In this document: piece by piece, positions 1 to 10,715 of the stretch
How positions within the stretch are numbered: position 1 is the stretch's first letter
Layout of the letters: every line of letters starts with the position of its first letter
Source of the DNA: Monilinia fructicola
Taxonomy: Eukaryota; Ascomycota; Leotiomycetes; Helotiales; Sclerotiniaceae
DNA length: 64,000 nucleotides
NCBI GenBank assembly: GCA_008692225.1
Contig: VICG01000014.1
Location: 1,116,001 to 1,180,000, forward strand
Direction: 5' to 3'
Notes under the pieces: generated by a model
What the model saw: only the letters and a program-made list of their open reading frames with translations
What the model was told of the DNA's origin: nothing
The model's database searches: none
Program-made: the position numbers and the translations under genes

Positions 1-1035
1 GGGGAGAGGAGCTGGTGGGTGGGTGACCTTTTAATACATCATAGTTGGTGGGTGGAACACTGAAAGAATGACTGCGAGGCAGAAAATAATGAACAACACA
101 ATAAACGAATGTTCTCGAGAGGCTCTCTACATGTGACGATCATAATAACGGTGATGATCTGAGAAAGAACCTTGCCCCCTTTTTCTCATCAAAGTTGATG
201 TTGTTGGCCTCGAGACGGGCTATCCTTGAAGATTTGAGATGGTACGTATAATATATGTATATATGTATATATGTATATATGTATATATGTATATATGTAT
301 ATATGTATATATGTATATATGTATATATGTATATATGTATATATGTATATATGTATATATGTATATATGTATATATGTATATATGTATATATGTATATAT
401 GTATATATGTATATATGTATATGTGTATATCACACAGTAATCATACTGGGCAACGTCAAACATCCTCCTATGTATTCATGATATGAATGTGAGTATGAGT
501 GTAAATCTATATCTACATGTATCTTGATAGAGAGCAAGAATATTATTATATTAATTAGAGAGGGGATAAGCGGTAAGGAGAGGGGTAGAGAGGTAGATAG
601 GAAGAGAGGTAGATGAGTAGACGAGGAGAAAAGAGGTGGAGATGGACATGGACATGGACATGGAGATGAAGGAATGTCAATACTTAATCACCTACTCTTC
701 GGATATGGAAACGGATACAAATATGAATATGAGTATGAATAGAATGCGTATCGGGCCATGAGTATACTTTTTTACAATCTATGCATTCTGAATTCAAGAA
801 CCTATCTCCCAATTGAAATGCCATTCGCCTTTCCCAAACTCCGAATGTGAATATGAAACAAATGGTCAAAGTTCCCGATCCTGCCTCTTCTCCTCTGAGC
901 TCCGACTTTCTGTTATCTCCTTTTCTTTTCTCGAGGTTCAAGAGCCTGTTCCGTGGCCGTTCGCTTCCATGTCGAGTACTTGTGTGAATGTGTTCTCACC
1001 CAATCTTACCTTTTCCCCAACGTCACCACCCCCAT
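1..1035. other. Intergenic, with a long octamer microsatellite
   Basis: No convincing gene. The stretch is dominated by the ATATATGT satellite at 250-426 and then by purine-rich low-complexity sequence (550-670, GAGAGG and GGACAT runs). The open frames across the satellite are Tyr/Ile/Met/Val repeats produced by the octamer and are not genes. Downstream of 700 it would hold the 3' side of the ERV41-like gene. Confidence 0.6.
250..426. repeat. (ATATATGT)n microsatellite
   Basis: About 22 nearly perfect tandem copies of an 8-bp unit. Because 8 is not a multiple of 3 and the unit has no stop in several frames, both strands stay open through it, giving spurious repetitive peptides. Confidence 0.95.
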
Positions 1036-2416
1036 CTAATCCTCGCTATACTTCCCGCTATCCAACATGCCCTTCCCCCTTCCGCTGGCACTCCTGCGTC
1101 CCCACACCCTCAATGCCCATTCCGTGATTGTGAATCCCCAGTGTCCTGCTACCAACACTCCGCTAACCACATTGACAACCTTGACTACAAATCGCAAGAA
1201 CCCATCTCTGCTTTCCTCCACCGCGAGCAAAAGTGGCTCGATATCATATTTGAAGAAGATTCCGGGAACGGAGCGTTCGCCTACGATGTGTTCTTGGGAT
1301 GTGACGGCATATTGGTTTGTGCGCAACAAAGTAGGAGATGAGGAGGGGGAAAAGGCGGAGGGGGAGAGGGAGTACAGGGTTGGAACGATGGAGAGGAAGT
1401 ATTGGTATTTGTGGAAGTGGTTTGGAGTGCCGGAGATGGTGCGGTCAAGAGGATTGAGGAGAGAAGGGTAGAAGGGGCCGAAGGAGAGCTCGTTGATTAT
1501 GTGGGAGAAGTTGAACGCTATTCCTTGGGTTAGTAAGTTCCCGGCAAAATTTCCATATCATTCCTCTTCAATGAAAAGAGGGCAATAGGAGGGGGAAAGA
1601 CAAACCAGTGTGATCGAGATGTTGTCCAAACTCCGGGTACCCATGTCCTCGCGCGCAGTGATATGGAAATCTCCCTGCACCTTATTGACCTCCAAACTAC
1701 CAAACACCCTGCAACTATCTCCTCCCGAGGGCCCTCCCTTAAGCCTAGGTGTCTTTGCAAACTTCGGCCTCCTCTTCCCCCCAAGTATAACAATATCATG
1801 AACATGCTCCTGTCCAAATCCCTCTTCGTGATATTCTTCCCCAGTAACGACTCTTCCATGCGCATCCTTGCCCAGCTGATGAACGCCCTTGGCATCAACC
1901 CACTGCTGCCAATTCGTTTGGTCCTCTTTGAGCATGATACCAGCGAGGATGCGATCGCCAGCGGCATCTTGTACGTTGAGATGCAGCTCGGAACATTTCA
2001 TCTTCACGACGATATCTATATTGACTTGGAGACTATGCCCGAGTCCTTTCTCCACGACAAACGTGTGTGTTTCGTGGCCGGCCCACCAGCGGCCAAATTC
2101 CGAGATGAGAAGGAGGACGGAGACGAACATCATGGCGACGGTCCATTTGCCGCCGCCCGAGGTCTGCGTAACGTATTGAGGCTTTGCCTTTGCTTTTGCG
2201 GGAGGGGATCTGTTAGTATACGATCTTCGACTCGAGTACGCGCGTGATGGCAGCATCCCACCGCCACCGGCCCCCGGAAATACATGCAATGCAGCAAGAA
2301 GAGGGGAAAAGGAGGAAGTGTGTGCAGAACATACGAAAAGCGTCAAACGCCTTGACGATCCCCCCTTTCTCTCCAAACGCCGCCTCATCCAACCCATGGT
2401 CTGTAAATCCGTTCAT
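1036..2416 (-). CDS. ERV41: ERV41-like ER-Golgi vesicle protein (COPII cargo receptor subunit)
   Basis: Three exons: 2335-2416, 1606-2192, 1036-1517; introns of 142 and 88 bp with GTATGT and GTTTGT donors. Exon 1 gives the hallmark N-terminus GLDEAAFGEKGGIVKAFDAF. Exon 2 gives a membrane segment near residues 45-65, then the lumenal domain (VEKGLGHSLQVNIDIVVKM, VQDAAGDRILAG). Exon 3 gives NFSHIINELSFGP, QYAVTSQEHIVGE, GIFFKYDIEPLL and a second membrane segment. In yeast, Erv41 pairs with Erv46 and cycles between ER and Golgi as a retrieval receptor. As written, the frame breaks at 1650-1656 in a GCGCGC run; removing two bases restores the family motif RGHGY and makes intron 2 phase-compatible, giving about 382 aa, the usual family length. 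The ATG at 2416 is chosen because it immediately precedes the conserved N-terminus. Family assignment is firm; whether the gene is really broken is not. Confidence 0.9.
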
Positions 2417-3519
2417 CGTGTTCTGAGATGTCTCTCGGCGTGCGCATGCACAGCGGTTCTCTTGTGAGATGAGCACTTCCTTCAGTCGGGCCCCTCTGCA
2501 GCTTTCACATGCGCAGCGATCTTATCCCAATTCTCGGTCCGTCCTTGGAACTAACTCGTTCAACCAAATATGTCAATCAACCAACGTCAAAGAATGCGAT
2601 GGGGGGGGGAGGAAAGAAATTCAAGAAATAAGAGCCATCGAAGAACTCCCACAATTGAAGTCTACTTGAAAAACAAAGTCTTATGAAAGAAACCTTGGGG
2701 GTTCGAAGATACTCTATGAATGAATGGATGGATGGATGGATGGATGGATGGACGGATGTGCTCAGGCCTATAATTGGCAGTTGAAAGCTGTCCTTGATAG
2801 AAGCCGGGGATGTACCGAGGGGATTTGATTGGCCAATTTGATGGTCTGATGGTGCAAGGCTGATGGATTTAGTTCTAGCTGATTTGGTGCAGGGTCGTGC
2901 AGTACTGGATAGTGTACAGTAGTTTTGGTGGCTCGTGCATGAATGCATGAACGTGCGGTGGGTGCTTCGATGTTGGTTGCAATTGGTTAGAGGGTGTGGG
3001 AAGAATGAGTGAAGGCGCCGGCTTGATTCAAGCCAGTATGGGTTGGTGAATGGCTATAGATGAATACGGAGATGGAGAAAGGAGCTTTCAAGAATAACCT
3101 TGAACTTCCAACAACAACATTCATTCTTGGATCTAGCTTCACAGAATAAGGAGTGAAGTGTTGGATGTTGAATCTTGAATGTTGGGTGTTGAGTGAGATG
3201 GCAAATCGCAGCAAGATTCTCAGATTACATGAAAATGGGTATTTATCACCAAGCATCTATTCACCACAGGTTTGTCATCATCGCGGAAAAGGCCATCGTA
3301 GGCGAATTGAAAGTCAAATATGTTCAAAGAATAGAACTAAAATTCCAAGCCTGAAGTAAAGACCCAACCAACCAAACAACTATTTTGTCCCATCAATCAA
3401 CTTGGCGGAAAGAATTTGGCGCGTTTCCCAATAGACCCTCCTTCCACAACAGGTGTCCACGAAAGCAAAGTATGATGTAAAAGGGCAGTAAGAGTTTACA
3501 TGAATGGGATTGAAATAAC
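2417..3519. other. Intergenic, no gene seen
   Basis: Short open frames here show no recognisable domain. A (GGAT)n tract lies at about 2720-2757. The stretch separates the 5' end of the ERV41-like gene from the 3' end of the DUF1996 gene. Confidence 0.5.
2720..2757. repeat. (GGAT)n microsatellite
   Basis: Tandem tetranucleotide repeat of roughly eight copies, degenerating at the right end (GACGGATG). Confidence 0.9.
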
Positions 3520-5805
3520 TTAAGAATCTGTAGCAGTTTTCTGGAAACAGGAACATCCGGAACTGATATGGTAAGCAGCATTGGGTGCGAAGTCACATCC
3601 AGGGAATCCAGTTGGTACTATTGCTGTGGGAGCAACCGTGGTTGCTAACCAACTGGAACAAAATCCTGAAGCGGCGGAATGCTGTAAACCACGAAGGCAG
3701 TTATCTTCATTGCAAGAATGATCAAAAGGGCTCAGAGCTGTTGCGGCGACAATGACTAAAGTGGTAGATGTGGTTGTTGTAATGACTGTTGTGACTTCAA
3801 TGTCAGAGTTAGAATATACTGAACTCGGTTCGGTGTTAACTTCGGTTCCAGAGTTGGAAGAGTTCAAAGTCGACTTGGTACTGGCAGAAGTTGCTACAGG
3901 TACCAACGTGGGTACACTAGAAGTCTGAGCAGGGGCTGAAGAATAGTTAGCCGTAGAATACAATGGGAAACTACTTGTATTTGGTATTGTTGGCAAAATA
4001 GGCGAAATTGAAGACGCAGATGATTTTGCGAAAGCAGACACATACGCAGAATCGGATGAGGCAGAAGCAACATCGGATGATGATGTGCTGTTTGAATGGC
4101 AGGCACCCTCGGCGTCGCGTTTTTTGACGTCTCTCACGTCTCACTTCGGACTTACGCTTCTTCAACCCAGAATTGAAGGGATACCTAAAGAATCTGATCA
4201 GTAGTCTTCTGAGAATGAAGTTTAAATAAACTTACACGATATTTGTGCAATTGTTTGTGCTTGGGCACTTCTGGTAAAGTGAAAGTAAAGCAGGTCCTCC
4301 ACACATTTCTGCACTATTGCCAGAGCAAGGCATTGCACAGTTTCCAACAAGACCAGGGACTGGAGCTCTGCCAGCAAGAATACTATTGTCACAGAAGCAT
4401 TGAGTGGAATATTCTACACCGGCGATACTAAAGCCTTTGCTGTTGCAGAAGTCGATACAGCTTTCAATTGTCATGCCTGTATTGTTGGTAAGACTAGCAC
4501 CTTGGAGCGTTCTAGCTGCACCGGCTGTATCGAAGCCACAACCAATGTATGCGTAACCCTTTGTCTTGGTAACATCAGTATAAGGCCACATTGGAGTACC
4601 GATGGTAGTAGTAGCACCACATCCAGTTTGTTGAACGGCATTGGCAGGGCCACTCTGAACTGGGTTGCAGCCAGGAAGCGCCGGCAAAACGCCCAGAAAT
4701 TGTTTCATGAACTGATGGAGGAACTCTGCAACCGTTTGCAAAGTCATTAGTTTCGAGTGTGAAGACAGGACAGTTCTCAATGATTCCGTTTGGATCATTA
4801 CATGTATTGATAGCTTGTTGTAATGTTGGCACATCCCAACCATTGACAAAGTCACCATGAAAGCCGTAACCGGTAGGATCTCCCATGGCCCAAACGAATG
4901 GTTGTGAATCACCATACCACTAGAAGTTACATTGTCAGCATTGAACGTGGTATATAAAGAAGACTGATTGTGCTTACCATATCAGCAAAGTCGGGAGTAT
5001 TCCAGAGAATCTCATAGAATATAGAAACGAAGCGCTTTGGGTGACTCGCAGGGCAATGTCCACTATCTGTGAGACTGGGATAAGCCATATGGTTTACATA
5101 TGTAGAAGAGTTCGTATTGACACCATCCCAGCATGATGGGAAAAAGACCTGTGATCTAAGTCCCAGTGGACATTTGTAGTTTGGAAATCCGTTCGTCTGA
5201 GGATTACTAGTACCGAGGCATACATATGTGACGGCAGCTTGTTCTAAAGAGCTTGAGTTGAATGATCGAAGGTATGGATTGCCAGCAACCATGCGGAAGC
5301 CTTCTGGGAAAGCCAGGAGACCATTGGCGTATTCAGGATCCAATGGATCTGAGCGTTGCCTAGTAAGTAATTCAAGTTTAGTATCTATTCGGAGGAAGCT
5401 GAAAGGAAAACTTGCAGGTAGTAAACTGTAACACCACCATTTTGACCAACAGGAATGAAACTGCCGTTTTGAGCCCGGTAAAACAAAGTTGGAGTCCAAT
5501 AATTGGAGAGATCCTTTTTTGTTAGTTGGAGAATGAAGCTTCCAAGGTTTGTAGTAACTCACCTTGGTGACGGTGCAAGACGAACAGGTCGATTTCTGAG
5601 TAGATGCGTAATCCATAGAGAATCCAAAGCCATTACCACCCATGATGGTGTGGACATGGCCAGAGACACTACCTGGAGAGATGACAGGATCAGCTCTTTG
5701 AACCACAATTGGGTTCGTACATGGCAAACGCCAGAATGCAAAGGTAGGGTTGATGAAGAATGTCAGAAGACAGAATGTCAACTGAAACAAGGTAGTTGCT
5801 TGCAT
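3520..5805 (-). CDS. Secreted DUF1996 + WSC domain protein
   Basis: Five exons: 5563-5805, 5416-5513, 4978-5359, 4236-4919, 3520-4132. The ATG at 5805 begins a clean signal peptide (MQATTLFQLTFCLLTFFI). The DUF1996 core follows: RADPVISPGSVSGHVHTIMG, DLSNYWTPTLFY, QRSDPLDPEYANGLLAFPEG, CPLGLRSQVFFPSCWDG, SHPKRFVSIFYE. A Cys-rich WSC domain (YIGCGFDTAGAA, CFCDNSI, CSGNSAEMCGG) comes next, then a Ser/Thr-rich stretch and a short Cys-containing end (GCDFAPNAAYHISSGCSC). DUF1996 has no settled activity; WSC domains are thought to bind glycans, so a wall-associated or secreted role is inferred. Intron 2 (5360-5415) is a GC-AG intron. A single extra base at 4692-4694 (CCC on the plus strand) breaks the frame between SVHETISG and VLPALPGCNPVQ; without it exon 4 has exactly the length needed. 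Corrected length is about 672 aa. The last acceptor (at 4132/4133) is the least certain join. Confidence 0.85.
5360..5415 (-). other. GC-AG intron in the DUF1996 gene
   Basis: The donor reads CT|GCAAGT and the acceptor TTACTAG|G. Only this junction joins TYYLQ to RSDPLDPEYANG in frame; no GT donor nearby does. GCAAGT is the usual strong consensus of the minor GC-AG class. Confidence 0.8.
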
Positions 5806-8800
5806 GTCGAACAATTCAGATCGACAATAAAAGAAGAATGTAATGGTTTGATCTAAGGAGTGTACACCAGCTGCTAAGATCGAGATGGCTTTGAAGTTTT
5901 GGAAAGATGTAACTGAAAAGAAGTGTCACAGACACGAAGTTATTGAAAAGGTTTGGATTCAAAAGGCCATGCAAACTTGAAGGTGTAAATATTTAAAGGT
6001 TAACAATAACAGCAACAATAAAAAAGAAGATAGTCAAATCCTCAGTGGGACTAACCGAGCCAGTGAGGGTTCAAGCAGGGCAAAGAGTATGAAAAAACGG
6101 AAATATATTAATTTTATAGAGAGGCATGAGATATTTGGTGAATGACAAAGGTCATTCCACCCCCTTGAATACCCTCCAAACAATAATATAGCATAGTGGT
6201 CATGATATTGATTGGTGTTTGGACTGATTGGTATAAAGAAGTTCTCCAATGTGATCTCCAAAAGGGACCGATAAACAAACATCATTACTATGAACCTAGC
6301 TTGGCTCTTGTCTGAGGTGAAGTCTGAGTTGACAATGGGCCAATGGTAGCGAGTGTGTTTTCCCGAGGGAGGCTTCCAAAAATTCTATGATGAAAAATAT
6401 ATTCAGGTGTGCAAACTGAAAGATCAAGGAGAACCTATCGAGTTCCATACTAGGCTTATGCACCAATCATTCCATTATTAGGATGTGGGTAGATATTGCT
6501 GATTGAAACTTCTTGAATCCTGACAGGTAGCAGTTTGATTCCGCTGTGGGTATCTGATGTGTACTACATCAGACCTACATCAGACCAAGCGGCTGGGTAT
6601 CACTTGATATTCTCTTGATAGCTATCAAGTTTGTCTCGGGCGGTAGAACGGAATGGTAAGACAATCCCTGAAGGTCCAAGGCATTGGAATGCAAATATTA
6701 CGGTCTGAGAATTGATGACCTAGTAGTTGGATATCTTCCAGGTCCTCCCGAGACTTATGATAGACCGTAATTGAGGTTGAGTATCCAGTTCTCAAAGTAG
6801 TAGTTACTTGGAGTAGATGAAATCAACCACACAGTTTGGAAGTTTAGAAGTTCGCAAGTCCTTCATCTTTGCTTTTTGCGAATAAAGTACCCTTGGATCA
6901 CTGTGTTATATTCTCTGACCTTTGTTCTCATATATATATACTTCGCATATCCATCTCAAAGCAGACAACGATAGGAGATTCAAGGTAAGACGTCACGAGA
7001 ATCATGCATTAGTCTTTGCCTCGGTTCCTTCGGTTCCCTACTGTTGGCACATATTGACAGCCATATGATTGGTAAGATGCTGCATACACTAATAACTCTT
7101 TAAGATCCTGCATGAATTGATAGATTTTGTGGAGTCTTGTACGAGATCAAAGTAACTCCAAGCTTACTTCCTATCCATATATGGAAGAGGTATGGTATTC
7201 CAACGGAGTTGTAAGTCGCAGTGGATGTCGTACGGTGAACGTGACGGAGATTTTATGTTGTGCAAGCATTTCCAACCCGCGACAGCACAACATGATGGAT
7301 GGTAGGTACGGTTTGTATGTCCCAGATTTGACATAGTCTCAACATTGAATTCAACAAATCCTTTGACGTCGAAATGTCATCGAAAGGTTGATGGTTGATG
7401 GGTTACACGATCGAGGCTGATATCGAGAATCTTACCAAGAAGCCAAGTCTGGGGAAATGATCAAAATGGATTTAACCGCCGTGGAGATCATCCACCTAAT
7501 CCTACTCTAACCGAATCTAGTGGTCTTTATTGATTCAAGAACTCAGCGAAACCTTTTTTCGACGTCAAGACTTCGGTCCGAATTACACGTCTGGATTACA
7601 AGCAGAATGAGAATCATCTACTCTACACTTTCGAATCTGTTTTTCATCACTCTGACATACCACTCAAGACCTATCAAAGGATTCAATATATGGTCTTGAA
7701 GACGTGGCAAGCCGGCATGATACAAGATGTTTATACCCAATGCCTGTTTTGCTTTGCGGTAACATGCGTTTACTCCGTGTAGTCACTGTCCCATTGTTGC
7801 TGTCGATGCTTCATATACACCCATGCGGTTCAAACACAACTGTGTCTTTTTCATTTATATACCATGTTGTCTAAATGCAACTTCATCTTATCCGGCCTCG
7901 TTCGAATCTCTGTCGCCTGACACTAAGCTGCAGCAAACCCCACTCATCTGCCTTGGGCATTGATGCTTTGTATCATTGTTTCTGATATATAGATCTACAA
8001 GTCACAGCAGACCGAGCTTGTCAACCAATTGGAAAGTAGGGGCTGAGGGATATATGTTTTCTTGAAGAAGATTCCCCACAACAGCCGGCTCAAATGAAAG
8101 TGACAGTCTAAAAGCAAGAATTACTGCTACTGTACTCCACGATCCTAGGATCATCTTGTCGTTCAAGACGATGGGTATGCTGTCCCATGTGGTACCTGAG
8201 TTAGTTATCATTCTTGATTAGAAGACCATAGATACGTACATGATATCACCAAATTCGAAGTTATTGGCCTTCAATGCTAGAGTCCATAGCCAAAAAAGAA
8301 GAAATCTTACCACAATAGATTTTCATGAGCATCTCACTGCGTTGCCGAGTGATCTATACACTTTTTATTAGTAAATGGTCTACCAAAAGGGCCGAATATT
8401 CAATAGACATACAATCTCTTGGCGGGACAAAAGTCAAGAATCTTCATCTTCTTTCCTCACATTTCGTCCTCATCCTCTCATGATAACCGCTAGCGCTTTC
8501 TTCTCGACTCCCATTCGCACCCTCCCGGAAACCATCTAGTCGCAATCTCTCTCAAAGCTCCAAGTCAGAACTTGAAAATAAACCCACGTCCCCTTCTAGC
8601 GAGTTAATTTGTGATTGGTACGTATAGGATCCTTAGATCCGCACCGTGGACTTCATAGATCATACAATAGAAACACACTTTAGAGAAATTGTTGCGATGT
8701 TGTCTTTATACCTGTCTTTCGAGCAGGGACAATTTGAATTTCTCGCCAAGCAAGGTTTCTCCTTTAACTTTACACAAGCGCGTGCGTTATGGCACGGTCG

Positions 8801-9169
8801 TTGTGTAGACTTTGATTTGAGACAGGAATGGAGTGTATCTAATAGTTCTAGCATTGATAGTTAATTAAAAGGGGGCCCAGTATCTTAATCGTACTGCATT
8901 TCCAATTGTTAGAGAGCACAGCATGTGATTACTTGGAATTCGAACACAAGCTAGCTCTCACCAATAGCATGCTATGGAATGCAAGACTCTCTACTCTACA
9001 TTTATCCCTCTATAGTTTTTCCATGTAGTGGAATATACTCTTGAACATGAACGATTATTCTCATAACTATTTGGATGGCTGCTCACATTCAGGTAATACA
9101 ACAGCAATACCATATTGAATGGTATATTCGGAGCCACCTTGAGACATACTTGATCTCGGCCCCTCACCC
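5806..9169. other. Long intergenic region without a supported gene
   Basis: About 3.4 kb of unremarkable AT-rich sequence. Open frames are short (up to about 72 aa) and carry no motif I recognise. A weak spliced candidate on the minus strand around 8085-8330 was considered and rejected because it needs a 34-bp intron. Confidence 0.5.
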
Positions 9170-10715
9170 TCACAGCCCATGATCTACAACCTGTCCCTCA
9201 ACTCCCCTCTCTATAACCCCCGGCCCAGCCATCTCCATCTCAAACTCAAGATCCGGTTGGATCTCCGCATATAACGCATTCTTCTCACTAGCCATCTTGA
9301 AATTATACGCAGCCTCCTCATCATTAATAACGTTCACACCTTTCTTCAACTGTCCATTTTCATCTCTGGTTCCTCCTACCGCCGCTTCAACTTTTAACTG
9401 TATCTCACATCCTCTGTCCAATAATGCGAATAAGAATCCTGCCTCATCAACCGTAGATCCTGTACTTAATAATCCATGGTTGAGTAAAATTGCAACTTTA
9501 TTGTGAGGGCCGAGTGCTCGGGCAATGTTGGCACCTTCCTCAGAAGCAAAGACGATACCACCGTATGAAGCATAGACAGCAATGCTGTTGTGAAGGTTGC
9601 AGATATCTTGGTTTAGCATATCGAGAGGACGACCAAACACGGACCTGAAACTTGTTAGTGGCAAGTTTGGTATTATTTGAGATAATAAGACGTACCATGC
9701 TCGTCCTGCATTTGTGTGAGCGTGGCAAATGGCATGAACATCTGGACGTGCTTTGTGTATTGCAGAATGGATCAGAAATCCAGCAGCGTTTGCAGGACGA
9801 GACTATAAATTTGTTAGTAACAAGCTTGCCTTCATGCAAGAACCTTTATTCCCTGTAAAGTAGAATTCATACCCTGTTTCCTCCAACGACCTTCCCCGTT
9901 TCTACATCTAAGCATATCATATCACCAGCAGTCATCAGACCAAAATGTCTACCAAGAGGATTCATCCAGATGTAAGTTTCAAACTCTGGGTCTCTAACTG
10001 AGATATGTCCAGCCATGCCTTCAGTGAAACCGCGACGAGAAAAATCGCGGAAGACAGCGGCCATATGAATAAGAATGTGGCGGCGATGAGCGGCGTGAGT
10101 GGGGAAGGTTGGAATCCCTGGAATATTGTTAGTGTGTGAAGATGGAAATGATGGGAAAGAGAAATGAGAAATGGAAATATTTGTAAGATGGGGGAGGAGA
10201 GATAGTATGGCTTGTTTTGAGTTGATGGAAAGAGACATCTGTGCTGTTTAGAGTATTTGCAAGCCCAACAGCAGATAGAATCAATCTTCCTGAAGAATGT
10301 TTCCATCTCGCCCTCGTGAAGCAAGCTATCCACATCCACCACCATATAAGGGAGATCGCCATCTCAACTCCCCTCCATCTGCACCCCCCTTTTCATCTTC
10401 ACCTTCATCTCCCAAAACCCAAAACCCCTTATTCTCTCATCTCAACAACACAAAAGACACTCGACTTCCACATCCACCCCACATTTCCATCAATCAATGG
10501 CAACCAACCCAAATATACGAAAAGCATCATATCTCACCAGACATAACCACATCTCCATGACTAATAGCCTCCAAAGGAGTTAAATCCTCTCCACCATGAA
10601 CATGTTCGACATGTTCGACATGTTCGACCTTCTCATCTTTTGCTACTGATGCTTCCACCTCCTCCGTTTTCTTTTGAATGGGAAGGACAGATTCGGCTAT
10701 TGCTGATGGTGCCAT
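9170..10715 (-). CDS. Class II aldolase/adducin domain protein
   Basis: Four exons: 10538-10715, 9873-10117, 9696-9802, 9170-9644; phases agree and total 334 aa with no frame problem. The aldolase fold runs from about residue 60: [107 protein letters not shown]. The HAHTNAG and NHGLL histidines fit the metal-binding residues of the L-fuculose-phosphate aldolase family. Fungal members are common but mostly uncharacterised, so the substrate is unknown; the adducin-like reading cannot be excluded. The N-terminus has a small in-frame repeat ([13 protein letters not shown] at about 10590-10640). Intron 1 is 420 bp, unusually long for this window. The ATG at 10715 is the only good start in exon 1. 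Confidence 0.9.

Noticed and set aside
140..486. Tyr/Ile-rich open frames on both strands
   Set aside because: Entirely encoded by the ATATATGT satellite.
8085..8330. Spliced minus-strand micro-gene reading ...ANNFEFGDIM / YHMGQHTHRLERQDDPRI
   Set aside because: Needs a 34-bp intron, below the size of every other intron here; no recognised family.
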